Source of the DNA: Pelagimonas sp050633425
Lineage (GTDB): Bacteria > Pseudomonadota > Alphaproteobacteria > Rhodobacterales > Rhodobacteraceae
Direction: 5' to 3'
Length of the DNA stretch: 64,000 nucleotides
Assembly: GCF_050633425.1 (NCBI RefSeq)
Contig: NZ_JBOEGM010000020.1
Coordinates: forward strand, 371,963 to 435,962
Position 1 is the stretch's first letter. The number at the start of each line of letters is the position of its first letter. The notes beneath the pieces are model-generated. The model was not told the origin of the DNA and did not search any database. It saw only the letters and a program-made list of their open reading frames with translations. Shown in pieces: positions 27,356 through 35,575 of the stretch. The position numbers were made by a program, and so were the translations under genes.

Positions 27356-28009
27356 CTTAGGGATTTCCTGGCTTGATGTTGCGGCACTGACAAAGGCCGC
27401 GATTTTGGCAACATCCTTTTGACCCGGTGCGCTTTCAACGCCAGAAGACACATCGACCTGCGCCGCGCCCGTAAGCTCAACCGCGCGGGCCACATTCTCC
27501 GGGGTCAGCCCCCCTGCCAGCATCCAAGGCCGTGCCCAACGCCGACCGGCAATCAGTTTCCAGTCAAATGCCAGCCCGTTCCCACCGGGAAGCGCCGCGC
27601 CTTTGGGGGCCTTGGCATCAACGAGGATTTGGTCGCAGACCTGTTCATAAGTCGCGAGATTTTGCACATCCCCCGCCGAGGCAACACCGACCGCTTTCAT
27701 CACCGGTAGCCCATAGCGGGCGCGGATTTCGGAGACGCGCTGGGGGGATTCTGAGCCATGGAGCTGCAAGATGTCGATGGCCACCTTGCCGGTGATCTCA
27801 TCAAGCAGCGCATCATCGGCATTGACCACCAAGGCCACTTTGGCGAGGCCTATGGGGGCGAGAACAGCAAGATCACGGGCAGTGTCTATGGCGACATGGC
27901 GTGGCGACTTTGGAAAGAACACAAACCCCGCATAGGCGGCCCCGGCCTGCGCTGTTGCGTCAACGTCTTGGGGCTTGGTTAGCCCACAGATTTTCACTCT
28001 GACGTCCAT
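27350..28009 (-). CDS. trpF: phosphoribosylanthranilate isomerase
   Basis: Isomerises phosphoribosylanthranilate to the carboxyphenylamino-deoxyribulose phosphate in tryptophan synthesis. 219-residue single TIM barrel: VKICGLTKPQDV with the general-base Cys, GFVFFPKSPRHV, then LQLHGSESP, and the phosphate-binding ends LAGGLTPENV and VDVSSGVES. Normal length. In Rhodobacterales it is often near the lapA-ihfB genes and precedes trpB; here it is separated from lapA by a terminator, and trpB is not in view. Confidence 0.96.
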   Translation of the reverse strand: MDVRVKICGLTKPQDVDATAQAGAAYAGFVFFPKSPRHVAIDTARDLAVLAPIGLAKVALVVNADDALLDEITGKVAIDILQLHGSESPQRVSEIRARYGLPVMKAVGVASAGDVQNLATYEQVCDQILVDAKAPKGAALPGGNGLAFDWKLIAGRRWARPWMLAGGLTPENVARAVELTGAAQVDVSSGVESAPGQKDVAKIAAFVSAATSSQEIPKL

Positions 28010-28059
28010 TGTCGCCCCATCGGTATTTGCCCCAATTTTCAGAGGCTTGCCACAAAAGC

Positions 28060-28082
28060 AAGAGGGGGCATTGCCCCCTCTT
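28060..28082 (-). terminator. terminator downstream of the lapA-like gene
   Basis: Perfect 10-bp stem AAGAGGGGGC / GCCCCCTCTT with a 3-base loop, followed on the minus strand by a T-rich tract. It separates ihfB-lapA from trpF. Confidence 0.8.
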
Positions 28083-28120
28083 ATGATCCCAAAGCGGGAC
28101 CCGTATCTCAGGTGATCAGA

Positions 28121-28480
28121 TTAGCTGGCCTGATCAAGCAGGGCCAGAACCTCATCCTTGTCTTTGTCACGCTCAGCCTGAGTCTTTTTCAACTCACGCT
28201 CAAGCTTGCGAACCTGCTGACCTTTTTGGTTGGCATCGACCCGGATTTTATGTTCGCGGAACCATTCCAGAACCTCACCCAGAACCACGCCCAAGATCAG
28301 GCTACCCAACACGATAACGAACAATGGCAGTTCGAGCGAAAAGGACAGCCAGCCCATTCCGGGCACGGCAGCGACGCCACTTGGCAAGGTGTTAAGCGTC
28401 ACCGACCCCAGATTGGCGACGGAGAAGTTCACAAGGACAATAGCAAGCGCCGCATAAAAGGCGTAGCGAATGTAACGCAT
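28121..28480 (-). CDS. LapA-domain (DUF1049) inner-membrane protein
   Basis: 119-residue protein with two transmembrane segments (about residues 5-25 and 50-72), joined by a short loop, then a basic coiled-coil tail (KGQQVRKLERELKKTQAERDK). This is the LapA/YciS layout; in E. coli LapA works with LapB in regulating LPS synthesis by controlling LpxC turnover. It lies 3 bases after ihfB, as in other alphaproteobacteria. No lapB partner is present here. Confidence 0.85.
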   Translation of the reverse strand: MRYIRYAFYAALAIVLVNFSVANLGSVTLNTLPSGVAAVPGMGWLSFSLELPLFVIVLGSLILGVVLGEVLEWFREHKIRVDANQKGQQVRKLERELKKTQAERDKDKDEVLALLDQAS

Positions 28481-28483
28481 CGG

Positions 28484-28765
28484 TTATTTTCCGTTCAGGC
28501 GGTCCCGAAGCAGCTTGCCGGTCTTGAAGAAGGGCACGTGCTTTTCCTCGACCTCAACAGATTCCCCTGTCCGGGGATTGCGGCCGGTGCGCGCGTCCCG
28601 CTTCTTGACCGAAAACGCCCCGAAGCCCCGCAGTTCGACCCGGTCACCCCGAGCCATAGCATTGGTAATCTCTTCGAAGATCGTATTGACGATCCGTTCC
28701 ACATCCCGCTGATACAGGTGTGGGTTCTCGTCTGCAATCTTCTGGATCAATTCTGACCTAATCAT
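28484..28765 (-). CDS. ihfB: integration host factor subunit beta
   Basis: Sequence-specific DNA-bending protein that works as an IhfA-IhfB heterodimer in recombination, replication and transcription. 93 residues with the HU/IHF body: MIRSELIQKIADENPHL, then GDRVELRGFGAFSVKKR, then the arm RNPRTGE with the intercalating Pro. Usually next to rpsA in proteobacteria; here rpsA is 6.8 kb away on the same strand, separated by an island. Co-transcribed with the lapA-like gene. Confidence 0.97.
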   Translation of the reverse strand: MIRSELIQKIADENPHLYQRDVERIVNTIFEEITNAMARGDRVELRGFGAFSVKKRDARTGRNPRTGESVEVEEKHVPFFKTGKLLRDRLNGK

Positions 28766-29237
28766 GGCCTCGTTTCCCCCCTAAAGGTACGGCTTTGCGC
28801 ACTTTGATATGGCCCGACTATAAGACGGGTTTTGCTTTGCGAAAACTCTTCAATGACGGAAATATTCATGTTTTGCAGCTATTTGACTAGAAAATAGCCG
28901 TACTTGGGCAAATTCGAGCGATGAATTGCCGACAAATCATACGATGCACCCGCAGCAATCACTGCGGCGATTCGCCTGCCCGCATCCCCAAGGCGCGGTT
29001 GGCGCGGCGCGAATGCGATGGGGCAAATCCAGTTTCGCGGGCTCTAATGACACAACCGCGATCAGAAATCTTGCCCCGCTGATGGCCCTTTGATGTGCCG
29101 TTCGATGTGCCTTGGGCAAAGGCGACAATTTTACCGATTGGACGCTGCGCCGTTAACACTTTGCTCAGGACTCTGCCTCACCTTGCCTTCACAGAAGTTG
29201 CCGCCGCGGCAGTTTCGAACTGGTTGGAGTTTAACAA
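28766..29237. other. upstream region of ihfB, about 470 bp
   Basis: No gene supported. It presumably holds the promoters of ihfB (minus) and the caspase-like gene (plus). AT-rich stretches near 28850-28900 could hold promoter elements, but no box is clear. This is the left edge of the accessory island. Confidence 0.5.
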
Positions 29238-30089
29238 TTGGGCCTGATGCGCGTGTTTTTCAGAATTTCGCTCTGTGCTTTTGTGTGTGCTTTGTCGGTG
29301 CCCAGTTTGGCGACTGCGGGTCAAACACATGTTGTTGCGATTGGTGCCTGCCCCCCCTGGAAAGGGATGGATGCGGCGGTTTGCAGCCAATCTGTGACTG
29401 ATGTGAGCAGCGCATTGGCCCGTCGTTTCGATGTCGCGGCAGCCAATGTTCATACACTTGTAAATGCCAAGGCAACGGTGTCGGGTGTGTCCGCCTTTCT
29501 CTCCAAGATCACAACAACAGCGGATGATCGCGTGGTTCTTTACGTGAATGTCCACAACGGAAGCGCCCAGTCCGGGCATTCCGCGACACCTGATAGCGAC
29601 GTCATGGTGTTTTGGTCCCAAGACGATCCGCGGGTTATCGAATTTGCACTTGCTGAGGGCAAATGGCTCTTGGCCAGCGACTTTGCCAAAATGCTTCACA
29701 CAGTCGAGATGACAGAGCTGATAGCCATTTTTGACGCCTGTGAATCAGGGGCCTTGGCGACGGAAGTCATGCATGACGCCGCTCAGGAAGGTCGCCGCGT
29801 CGCGACAATTGCCTCGGCGCAACCTGGCCAAGTCGCCAATTTGACCCAAAACCTAAAACAGCCGCTGTTCAGCAGCCTATTTGCAAACGACCTGGCCAAT
29901 GCCTCTGCGGCCAAACACTCTCAGTCTTTCTCGACGCTCTTGACCGAGGTCACAGAGCAAACCCAATCTCGCGCAAAACAGGTGTGTGCCTCACGCCAGG
30001 CGCAAATGAATGAGCAAGCTGGCCATGCGGTCAATTGCGATCAAGTCCCCATTATTTCGGATCCAACAGGCCTGTTGAGCCAGCTTTGA
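29238..30089 (+). CDS. secreted caspase-fold (C14-like) protein
   Basis: 283 residues with an N-terminal signal peptide (RVFFRISLCAFVCALSVPSL, cleavage near ATA-GQ). The mature part has the caspase-like alpha/beta layout: a first strand HVVAIGACPPW, a strand YVNVHNGS with candidate catalytic His106, and a strand IAIFDACESGALA with candidate catalytic Cys168. The usual HG after the His strand is HN here. Metacaspase-type proteases are the closest family; whether it is an active protease is not proven. A GGAG lies 8 bases before a TTG at 29238, with an ATG at 29247 as the alternative start. It opens the island between ihfB and rpsA. Confidence 0.8.
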   Translation: MGLMRVFFRISLCAFVCALSVPSLATAGQTHVVAIGACPPWKGMDAAVCSQSVTDVSSALARRFDVAAANVHTLVNAKATVSGVSAFLSKITTTADDRVVLYVNVHNGSAQSGHSATPDSDVMVFWSQDDPRVIEFALAEGKWLLASDFAKMLHTVEMTELIAIFDACESGALATEVMHDAAQEGRRVATIASAQPGQVANLTQNLKQPLFSSLFANDLANASAAKHSQSFSTLLTEVTEQTQSRAKQVCASRQAQMNEQAGHAVNCDQVPIISDPTGLLSQL

Positions 30090-30169
30090 TCCCCCGCCAT
30101 GCGACCTTGAACAGGGGTCCATAACACGACCAGACCGCCACTTCGGCATTTTAAACAAAGGAAACTTCC

Positions 30170-30373
30170 ATGAAATATGCTCTCGCAACTGCCCTGATCC
30201 TGTCCTCAACCGTCACCGCACAGGCGTTTCACATTTCCATCGGTTTCGGCGCAGATGGCACAAATGCCGTTATCTGTACCGTCAAAGAAGTGAGCCTGTT
30301 GGCGCAGTCGGCAGAAGAATGCAGCGCAGCTGGTGGTTCTGTGAGCCATCTCGTGAAGTCCGTAGAAAACTAA
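30170..30373 (+). CDS. small exported protein, 67 residues
   Basis: A good AAAGGAA ribosome-binding site, a clear signal peptide (MKYALATALILSSTVTAQA) and a short mature part of about 48 residues with two cysteines, which could form one disulfide. No family recognised. It follows the caspase-like gene on the same strand by 80 bases and may be in the same transcript. Confidence 0.7.
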   Translation: MKYALATALILSSTVTAQAFHISIGFGADGTNAVICTVKEVSLLAQSAEECSAAGGSVSHLVKSVEN

Positions 30374-30444
30374 AGACATTGTCTCCTAGCCCTAGTTTTT
30401 CGCAGGAAATCCACAGGGCTGAGAGACGGTTTTGAGAAGCGACT

Positions 30445-30470
30445 AAGGGTTCCGCCGCCGCGGAGCCCTT
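30445..30470 (+). terminator. possible terminator hairpin
   Basis: 11-bp stem AAGGGTTCCGC / GCGGAGCCCTT with one G-T pair and a 4-base loop. There is no U-tract, so it may instead be a regulatory hairpin. It is followed by two direct copies of an 18-bp unit (30472-30507). Confidence 0.45.
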
Positions 30471-30564
30471 ATATATGTCTCTCACTAGATATATGTCGCT
30501 CACTGGAAATTGGCTGTGGCAACAGAACACCTATGAGCAGCGTTTGCCACATCGGGCGGGGCCT

Positions 30565-30828
30565 TTATTTGCAGACTGCTTCAAAAACTCTGAGGCCCTT
30601 GGAGTTGCGACCCTGAATCTTGAAGCTGGCCAGTGGTTTGCCGATCTCACCGCAATTCTTCGCTGCCTCGGCCTGAACCTGCCCCGGCTCCCATTCAGTG
30701 CCAAAGACACCGATCATCATGTGGACACCGTCCTCAACCTTGAATTTCATCTTCAAGGTCTCCGCACCCGCCGCAAAACCCGGCATGGCAACCCATGCCA
30801 AAACACATCCGCAAATCAATCGCTTCAT
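30565..30828 (-). CDS. small exported protein, 87 residues
   Basis: Signal peptide MKRLICGCVLAWVAMPGFAAGA, then a compact mature domain of about 65 residues with two cysteines (NCGEIG and the terminal AVCK) that could pair. A GGGGGG purine-rich stretch precedes the ATG. No family recognised. The orientation is opposite to its island neighbours. Confidence 0.65.
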   Translation of the reverse strand: MKRLICGCVLAWVAMPGFAAGAETLKMKFKVEDGVHMMIGVFGTEWEPGQVQAEAAKNCGEIGKPLASFKIQGRNSKGLRVFEAVCK

Positions 30829-31495
30829 ATCGCCCCCCAAAAACACATACCTATAATGACGTCAGACTAGGGTTGGCACCTAGGTGAGCGCAACTCGTTT
30901 TTCGAACCTGTTGGGTGTCGCGGCTGGTCGCTAAGCGGACCTTACTATGGTTCGCCGATAAGGGAACAAGGACAGATGTCAGCCCTTCCATGTCATACGC
31001 AAGAGCCGCAGTGAAGAAGGGCAGCAGGGGCCAGGACATCACTGGATTTTCTCGAAACCGGACATGCGAGTTGCCGCGGACCCTCGACCGATACGGCACC
31101 TAGATCAAGAGCCAGCCCAACCTTGCTTGAGATCACTGTCTGATCGAAAACACATCCATATCAATATTATAGGTGGTCCATCTCCTGCATTTAGCAAAGA
31201 CGTTCGTTTTTGTAATGCAGCCCGCTGCACTTAACGCCGCCACATCGGCCTCCCCAATCTTTGGAGTATCCACCAACTCAATCGGAGTCGCCTCACCGCA
31301 GCTGATGGATCTCCACGTCTTTTGAGACAATGGGGTGTTTTCCAATGGCCACGTTGGATTTGCCGGGGCGCTTTTCACCTCAATCTGAGAGATTGCCAGC
31401 CAAAGGAGAAGCGGCCAGTTAAAAAACAGCCAGAGGTATTGCTGTTTCGGAGAATAAAAGATGTATTGAACCAGGGTAATTTACGGAAGTACATA
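30829..31495. other. intergenic region of about 670 bp
   Basis: No certain gene. A minus-strand frame (31133-31378 from a GTG, but open upstream to about 31470) reads like an exported protein with a hydrophobic leader and four cysteines, yet it has no ATG, GTG or TTG at the right place. The right part is AT-rich and precedes the large broken gene, so it should carry its promoter. Confidence 0.45.
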
Positions 31496-31774
31496 ATGCG
31501 CGACCTCGACCACATCTCCTACATTCAATCGACTTTTGAACCATCTGATATACGGTTGTATCAGAAAATTATTGATAAGGAACAATCGGCTGGCGATGAG
31601 AAACGTCACAAGGTGATGATCGATTTCGACATCCATCTTGATACATCACACGCCTTTTACAAATACCTTATGGATAACACCGATCTCGCGTCAGTGGAGA
31701 TTGTTTGTGACAAACTCACACTAGATTGCAAGATCACTTTGCCAGGTGTTGATGTGTCAATTTTTTGCGCGTGA
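31496..31774 (+). CDS. fragment 1 of the interrupted large gene
   Basis: 92-residue open frame, MRDLDHISYIQSTF to VSIFCA. A weak ribosome-binding site (ACGGAAG) precedes the ATG. The end (LTLDCKITLPGVDVSIF) reads straight into fragment 2 if one T is removed from the six-T run at 31761. It could make a truncated peptide. Confidence 0.6.
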   Translation: MRDLDHISYIQSTFEPSDIRLYQKIIDKEQSAGDEKRHKVMIDFDIHLDTSHAFYKYLMDNTDLASVEIVCDKLTLDCKITLPGVDVSIFCA

Positions 31775-31778
31775 GTTT

Positions 31779-33155
31779 ATGCTAAAGTCTGGGGGCGGAA
31801 TTGATGTGTCTGGGACCCCCCATGACGACCCGACTGATCCAAAAAATGACTATATTGACGTCATTGATGGTGATCAACAGGGCGCGCAACGGCGAAAACC
31901 CGTAGCGCACGGGAATGATGTTGGTAGCTTGGCAATCTTAGTCGACAAGTTCGAAAACCAAGCGGGATCAGGGGCAGTCTTCAAAGCCAACGGCAGCGAC
32001 GGTCAGAAGTTGCTTCCGGGTAAATTTGGTGAAGATGGCAAAGACTTCCCGTATTATTTCGATAGCTCAAATGACATTTATCATCTTCCATCCAAAACCA
32101 AGAGCACGAAAAGTATGACGATGAGCTGGCTGGCTCGTGCATACAAAGACGACAACAGCAACTACGAAAAATACTCAAAAAGCGTGGGGCGAGGATTAGC
32201 CTATGCAAAGATCACATACGACTCTTCCCCCGGAAATTTGACCGTACGCGATTGGAAGTATGAGTTGGACAACCAAGGGGGGCAGCCTTCGCATGCGTTA
32301 GGGGATAGCAGCCCATCAAATGGCGGGAATGGCGGGGTGGTTCAACGCGCACCAACAATTCCGGCGCGCTTCTTTCAGAACAAGGGCGGTAAGGCGCGCG
32401 ATAGCCAGGCCCAGTCAGGTGGCCAGGCGCTATGTATGCAGAAAAATCCCGGAACGAATGGGCGGAAATACTTTGGGATATCGTTCACAGTTGATCAGAA
32501 AGCCGTTTTTTCTTGGCATGGTTATGAGTATTTTATTCGCGATTTCCAAGTGTATGATCTTCCGGCGCCAACTGATGGAATCTCATTCCCGGTTGAGCGC
32601 GGCATTCCTGGACGGCAACCGGATAAAACCGTTGGTTCAAACTATAGTTGGCTTCACCCCGCGCTTGTTTCTCTGGTTCTTGATTTGGCCAATGATCTCT
32701 TCGCTTCCGGGCATATCGATGTTTCGCCTTCGGGCGGTCCAAGCGTGGAAACACTGGTGACAAACTACCGTGAGGCAATCAAGCAGCTTGCCTCCAACCC
32801 GGATGATTTTGGAATGGTCTTTCCAATCATTGGAGATTTGTGGCGGCACAACCCGCATATCAGCATCGCCAGCGCTGCCGCTAAATTTGGAAATATTATC
32901 AAGAATTTCGACCTGGGTCTGGACCATTTTGGACATTCGCGCGGTTACATGCCAGCGGTGTCTGTGGCCCAAGCGCAGAGATTTTATGAGAAAAAGCTCA
33001 AGAAAAGCCTGCCTGTCGCCGTGATTTCCAAGGCCATTATTGATCAGTCACAATCAGCGGAAGCCGAACAGGAAGTGATCCTGCGCACCATCGGGTCACT
33101 AAAGACATCGGCCACTGAAAACGAACAGCTGATCAAAGATGAGCTAAAAAGCTGA
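31779..33155 (+). CDS. fragment 2 of the interrupted large gene
   Basis: 458-residue open frame starting MLKSGGGIDVSG (ATG 31779; GTG 31746 is also possible). It contains a glycine-rich stretch (SSPSNGGNGGVV), a short region FGISFTVDQKAVFSWHGYEYF, and a helix-rich end with LDLGLDHFGHSRGYMP-like and YEKKLKKSL segments. No known domain could be named. The stop TGA at 33153 follows a five-A run where a sixth A would continue into fragment 3. Confidence 0.65.
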   Translation: MLKSGGGIDVSGTPHDDPTDPKNDYIDVIDGDQQGAQRRKPVAHGNDVGSLAILVDKFENQAGSGAVFKANGSDGQKLLPGKFGEDGKDFPYYFDSSNDIYHLPSKTKSTKSMTMSWLARAYKDDNSNYEKYSKSVGRGLAYAKITYDSSPGNLTVRDWKYELDNQGGQPSHALGDSSPSNGGNGGVVQRAPTIPARFFQNKGGKARDSQAQSGGQALCMQKNPGTNGRKYFGISFTVDQKAVFSWHGYEYFIRDFQVYDLPAPTDGISFPVERGIPGRQPDKTVGSNYSWLHPALVSLVLDLANDLFASGHIDVSPSGGPSVETLVTNYREAIKQLASNPDDFGMVFPIIGDLWRHNPHISIASAAAKFGNIIKNFDLGLDHFGHSRGYMPAVSVAQAQRFYEKKLKKSLPVAVISKAIIDQSQSAEAEQEVILRTIGSLKTSATENEQLIKDELKS

Positions 33156-33166
33156 ACGCTTTGGAA

Positions 33167-33667
33167 ATGAAACTGTTTGGAGACCAATTGGAGCGCGACG
33201 CCAAGGTGACCAAAAAGGACGTGGCAAACGTCGAATATATGGACATTGGCAGCAAGTTGGAGACCTATGCCCCGGTCGAAAAGAAAATCCAGTTTCTGAC
33301 ACGCATGATGCAGAAGCGAGAAAAGTTTCTGAAAGACCAGGCAAAGAAAGACGAGGAAAAGCTCAAAACCATTCGCAATGTCATGAAGATCGGGTCAATC
33401 GCCTGTCGGGTTATCCCGTTTGGACAACCTGCCCTTGGAGCCATCGGGTCGACCGCTTTTGAAATGTCTGCGGCATGTATGACTTACGCCAGCGGCAAAG
33501 AGGTGAATTGGGAAAAGGCGGTCGATTTCTCGCGGGTTGGAAATTACCATACTTATCGCAAGCAAAAAAACGATCTGACAAAAGGTGTGAAATTTGCAGC
33601 CCGTACCCTGGCCTCCAGTGAGCAGGGAATGGCCAATGTCTACAAGTCTAAGTCCAACTATAGCTAA
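33167..33667 (+). CDS. fragment 3 of the interrupted large gene
   Basis: About 166 residues. It has a strongly helical, lysine/glutamate-rich coiled coil (KIQFLTRMMQKREKFLKDQ onward), then a hydrophobic segment around IACRVIPFGQPALGAIGSTA that could insert in a membrane. It ends at TAA 33665, and the same frame continues into fragment 4. The start has only a weak ribosome-binding site, in keeping with its being an internal piece. Confidence 0.55.
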   Translation: MKLFGDQLERDAKVTKKDVANVEYMDIGSKLETYAPVEKKIQFLTRMMQKREKFLKDQAKKDEEKLKTIRNVMKIGSIACRVIPFGQPALGAIGSTAFEMSAACMTYASGKEVNWEKAVDFSRVGNYHTYRKQKNDLTKGVKFAARTLASSEQGMANVYKSKSNYS

Positions 33668-33694
33668 AAAAACGAAGCAGGTGAGACATACACG

Positions 33695-34381
33695 TTGCCG
33701 CCCAAGGAATGGGCCAAACAGAACCAGAAAGTGTTCGATGGTATTCAGAAGGATCTGGATGGAACGCTCGACAAGATGAGCTCTAGCAATAGCACCTCCG
33801 CTTTGTCCGATGCCGGGGCGTTGTTCAAGAATTGGTCGGTGTCAGACGAAGAGGTCGAAAAAGCCTATCAGGCACTTGCGGGGCATGATCTGATCCTTGA
33901 GGCTATTGCCGGGTTTCTCAAACAGCAGAACAAACGCCAGTCGACTTTGTATCAGGATATCATGCGTTGCCATCAGGCTATTGATGCCGCCTATGCCGCG
34001 GTTGCAGATGCGGTTCAAACGATGCGGTATTTCTCAAATCTGAGCAACACCGTTGCCGAGGATTTCAACACGGCCCTCACCGGTATTCTTGAGGCTGAGA
34101 ACCGCAAGGCGTATGAACATATCGCCTATTACCACTATCTGTTGACCAAAGCTTATGAGGGCTACTTCCTGAAGCCAAGCACACTTGCCCCGCGCATCAA
34201 GCGCTTTGCCGAGGAGCTGGACACCGCGTTGAAAACGCTTGGGAAATCGATGGAGTCCACCGGCAGCCTTTATGAGAAGGTGATGGGGGACGCCAAGCTG
34301 ATCGAAGCGTTTTATGATATCGAAACCCTATCTCAGACCGATATCGCCAAGGTCGGAAACCGCAATCTCAACAGTATCTAA
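33695..34381 (+). CDS. fragment 4 of the interrupted large gene
   Basis: 228 residues, almost all helical: QAIDAAYAAVADAVQTMRYF, then YEHIAYYHYLLTKAYEGYFL, then FAEELDTALKTLGKSMEST. It is in the same frame as fragments 3 and 5, bounded by TAA codons at 33665 and 34379. The first possible start is a TTG without a ribosome-binding site, so independent translation is doubtful. Confidence 0.55.
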   Translation: MPPKEWAKQNQKVFDGIQKDLDGTLDKMSSSNSTSALSDAGALFKNWSVSDEEVEKAYQALAGHDLILEAIAGFLKQQNKRQSTLYQDIMRCHQAIDAAYAAVADAVQTMRYFSNLSNTVAEDFNTALTGILEAENRKAYEHIAYYHYLLTKAYEGYFLKPSTLAPRIKRFAEELDTALKTLGKSMESTGSLYEKVMGDAKLIEAFYDIETLSQTDIAKVGNRNLNSI

Positions 34382-34579
34382 TGGGACATCGAAGAAGACG
34401 CGTTAGAGAGTTTGAACGAGGCGCTGGCGGCGTCGACGTAAAGTAAGGCAGATGCACAGCGCTACTTCCATACCTACAATGAAAGTTCGTTAAAGTTCAT
34501 TTTCCTCGAACAGGAAAACGCCCGGTTCGTCGGGATCGAGCTGCGCAATGAGGGCAGCTGGAACTTTGAAGTCTGCGAT

Positions 34580-35119
34580 TTGGACGGGCAAAGGTTGGGC
34601 GAGTTTCAAGCCACGACCATCGACCCGCTAAGCGGGTCATTCAATGCCCCCAAGTTCATTCCTGATGCGCACTCGGGCCTTGCGGAAGATGCCATCAAGC
34701 TGAAGGGGCGCCATCGCCTTTACCTGAACGTCGCCGGGAGCGGCATCGTCAGTGGCAGCAATGGTGAGAGCTATTTCCTTTCGCCTCAGTCATCTTTTGG
34801 GTTCAGCTGGGACGTGGACCTGGGGCGTGGACAGGTGTCGAAAGATGTTGGATTGAAGCTCAACGACAAAGAGGTCGAGAAGCTCTTGCAAGATGGTCAG
34901 AAAGACAATCTGCCGATCGAGTCTATCCTCGCCATGCCGCCCTTGGATGGTCAGATCGGGATCAGATATTATGCGGAACCTTCGGTTGCGACTTTGCAGC
35001 GTGCGGGGGAAGATAAGCAAGAGATTCCGGTGCGTGTATCAGTGAAAAAGCTGAGCTTTAAGGTCCACTTTGCATCCGAGTTGCGCCCGATGCTGAATGT
35101 TAATCCGACCACAAAGTAG
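34580..35119 (+). CDS. fragment 5 of the interrupted large gene
   Basis: The open part runs from just after TAA 34439; the annotated start here is a TTG. It encodes a beta-rich C-terminal region (YLNVAGSGIVSGSNGESYFL, FGFSWDVDLGRG, IRYYAEPSVATL) ending MLNVNPTTK. The layout, helices followed by a beta-sandwich-like end, resembles pore-forming or insecticidal toxins in outline only. It ends at TAG 35117. Confidence 0.55.
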   Translation: MDGQRLGEFQATTIDPLSGSFNAPKFIPDAHSGLAEDAIKLKGRHRLYLNVAGSGIVSGSNGESYFLSPQSSFGFSWDVDLGRGQVSKDVGLKLNDKEVEKLLQDGQKDNLPIESILAMPPLDGQIGIRYYAEPSVATLQRAGEDKQEIPVRVSVKKLSFKVHFASELRPMLNVNPTTK

Positions 35120-35525
35120 CGCATAAAACCTAGCCTAGGGCGGATCAATTGTTTGGCCCTAGGCTTAGATGGCCCCTAGAGAACAACTTTATGTTTGGAT
35201 GGAGTGAAACAAGTAATTGCGACTGTTTGCACCATTCTTGTTCCGTTCGTAAATCAGGTGGGCGGATGCGCAATGTGTTACCGAAGTTCGAATGGAAAAT
35301 GCATGCGTAATCCCGTGTTCAAAAGACAAACAGAGCACGCGAGGCCTTTCGCAGCGAATATCTGCTCTTAATCTTGAAAAGAGCAGACCAGAGCTGTGGC
35401 TTGAAGTCACTCAGATTGTGCAGCCGTGCAAAGTACGTTTCCCACGCGGACTTGGCATTGGGGCGGCACTTAACAATGATTGAAACGGGCTAAAAGCAAG
35501 CATCTCCGCGCCCATTTCAAACGCA
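35120..35525. other. intergenic region with hairpin, about 400 bp
   Basis: Contains a perfect 10-bp inverted repeat AGCCTAGGGC / GCCCTAGGCT (35133-35142 and 35157-35166), possibly a terminator for the large gene. The rest is AT-richer DNA with no supportable gene; this is the right edge of the island before rpsA. Confidence 0.55.
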
Positions 35526-35553
35526 AAAGGCCCCGGATTTCTCCGAGGCCTTT
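35526..35553 (-). terminator. rpsA terminator
   Basis: On the minus strand: AAAGGCC-TCGG, loop, CCGG-GGCCTTTT, directly after the rpsA stop. The stem has one bulge or mismatch and ends in a U-tract. Confidence 0.8.
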
Positions 35554-35575
35554 CGTTTCATCAAAGGGGAAACGA

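Larger units (their letters stand above)
31496..35119 (+). pseudogene. large gene of 1,208 codons, interrupted five times
   Basis: One ancestral reading frame appears to run from the ATG at 31496 to the TAG at 35117. It is interrupted by an extra T in a T-run (31761-31766), a missing A in an A-run (33146-33150), and in-frame TAA codons at 33665, 34379 and 34439. Correcting the two runs joins the pieces as VDVSIF-AREFMLKSGGG and KDELK-KLNALEMKLF, both natural protein sequence. The indels cancel and total length is exactly 1,208 codons. The order is a beta-rich N-terminal region, a middle region, long helices or coiled coil with a hydrophobic segment (IPFGQPALGAIG), and a beta-rich C-terminus. 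No signal peptide. I recognise only a loose resemblance to large uncharacterised bacterial proteins with pore-forming-toxin-like helices. AT-richer than its neighbours. Confidence 0.75.

Noticed and set aside
33665..34441. TAA reassigned as a sense codon in this genome
   Set aside because: Many normal genes in the window end in TAA (e.g. truB and pcaD), so a genome-wide reassignment is ruled out; only local decay or recoding remains.
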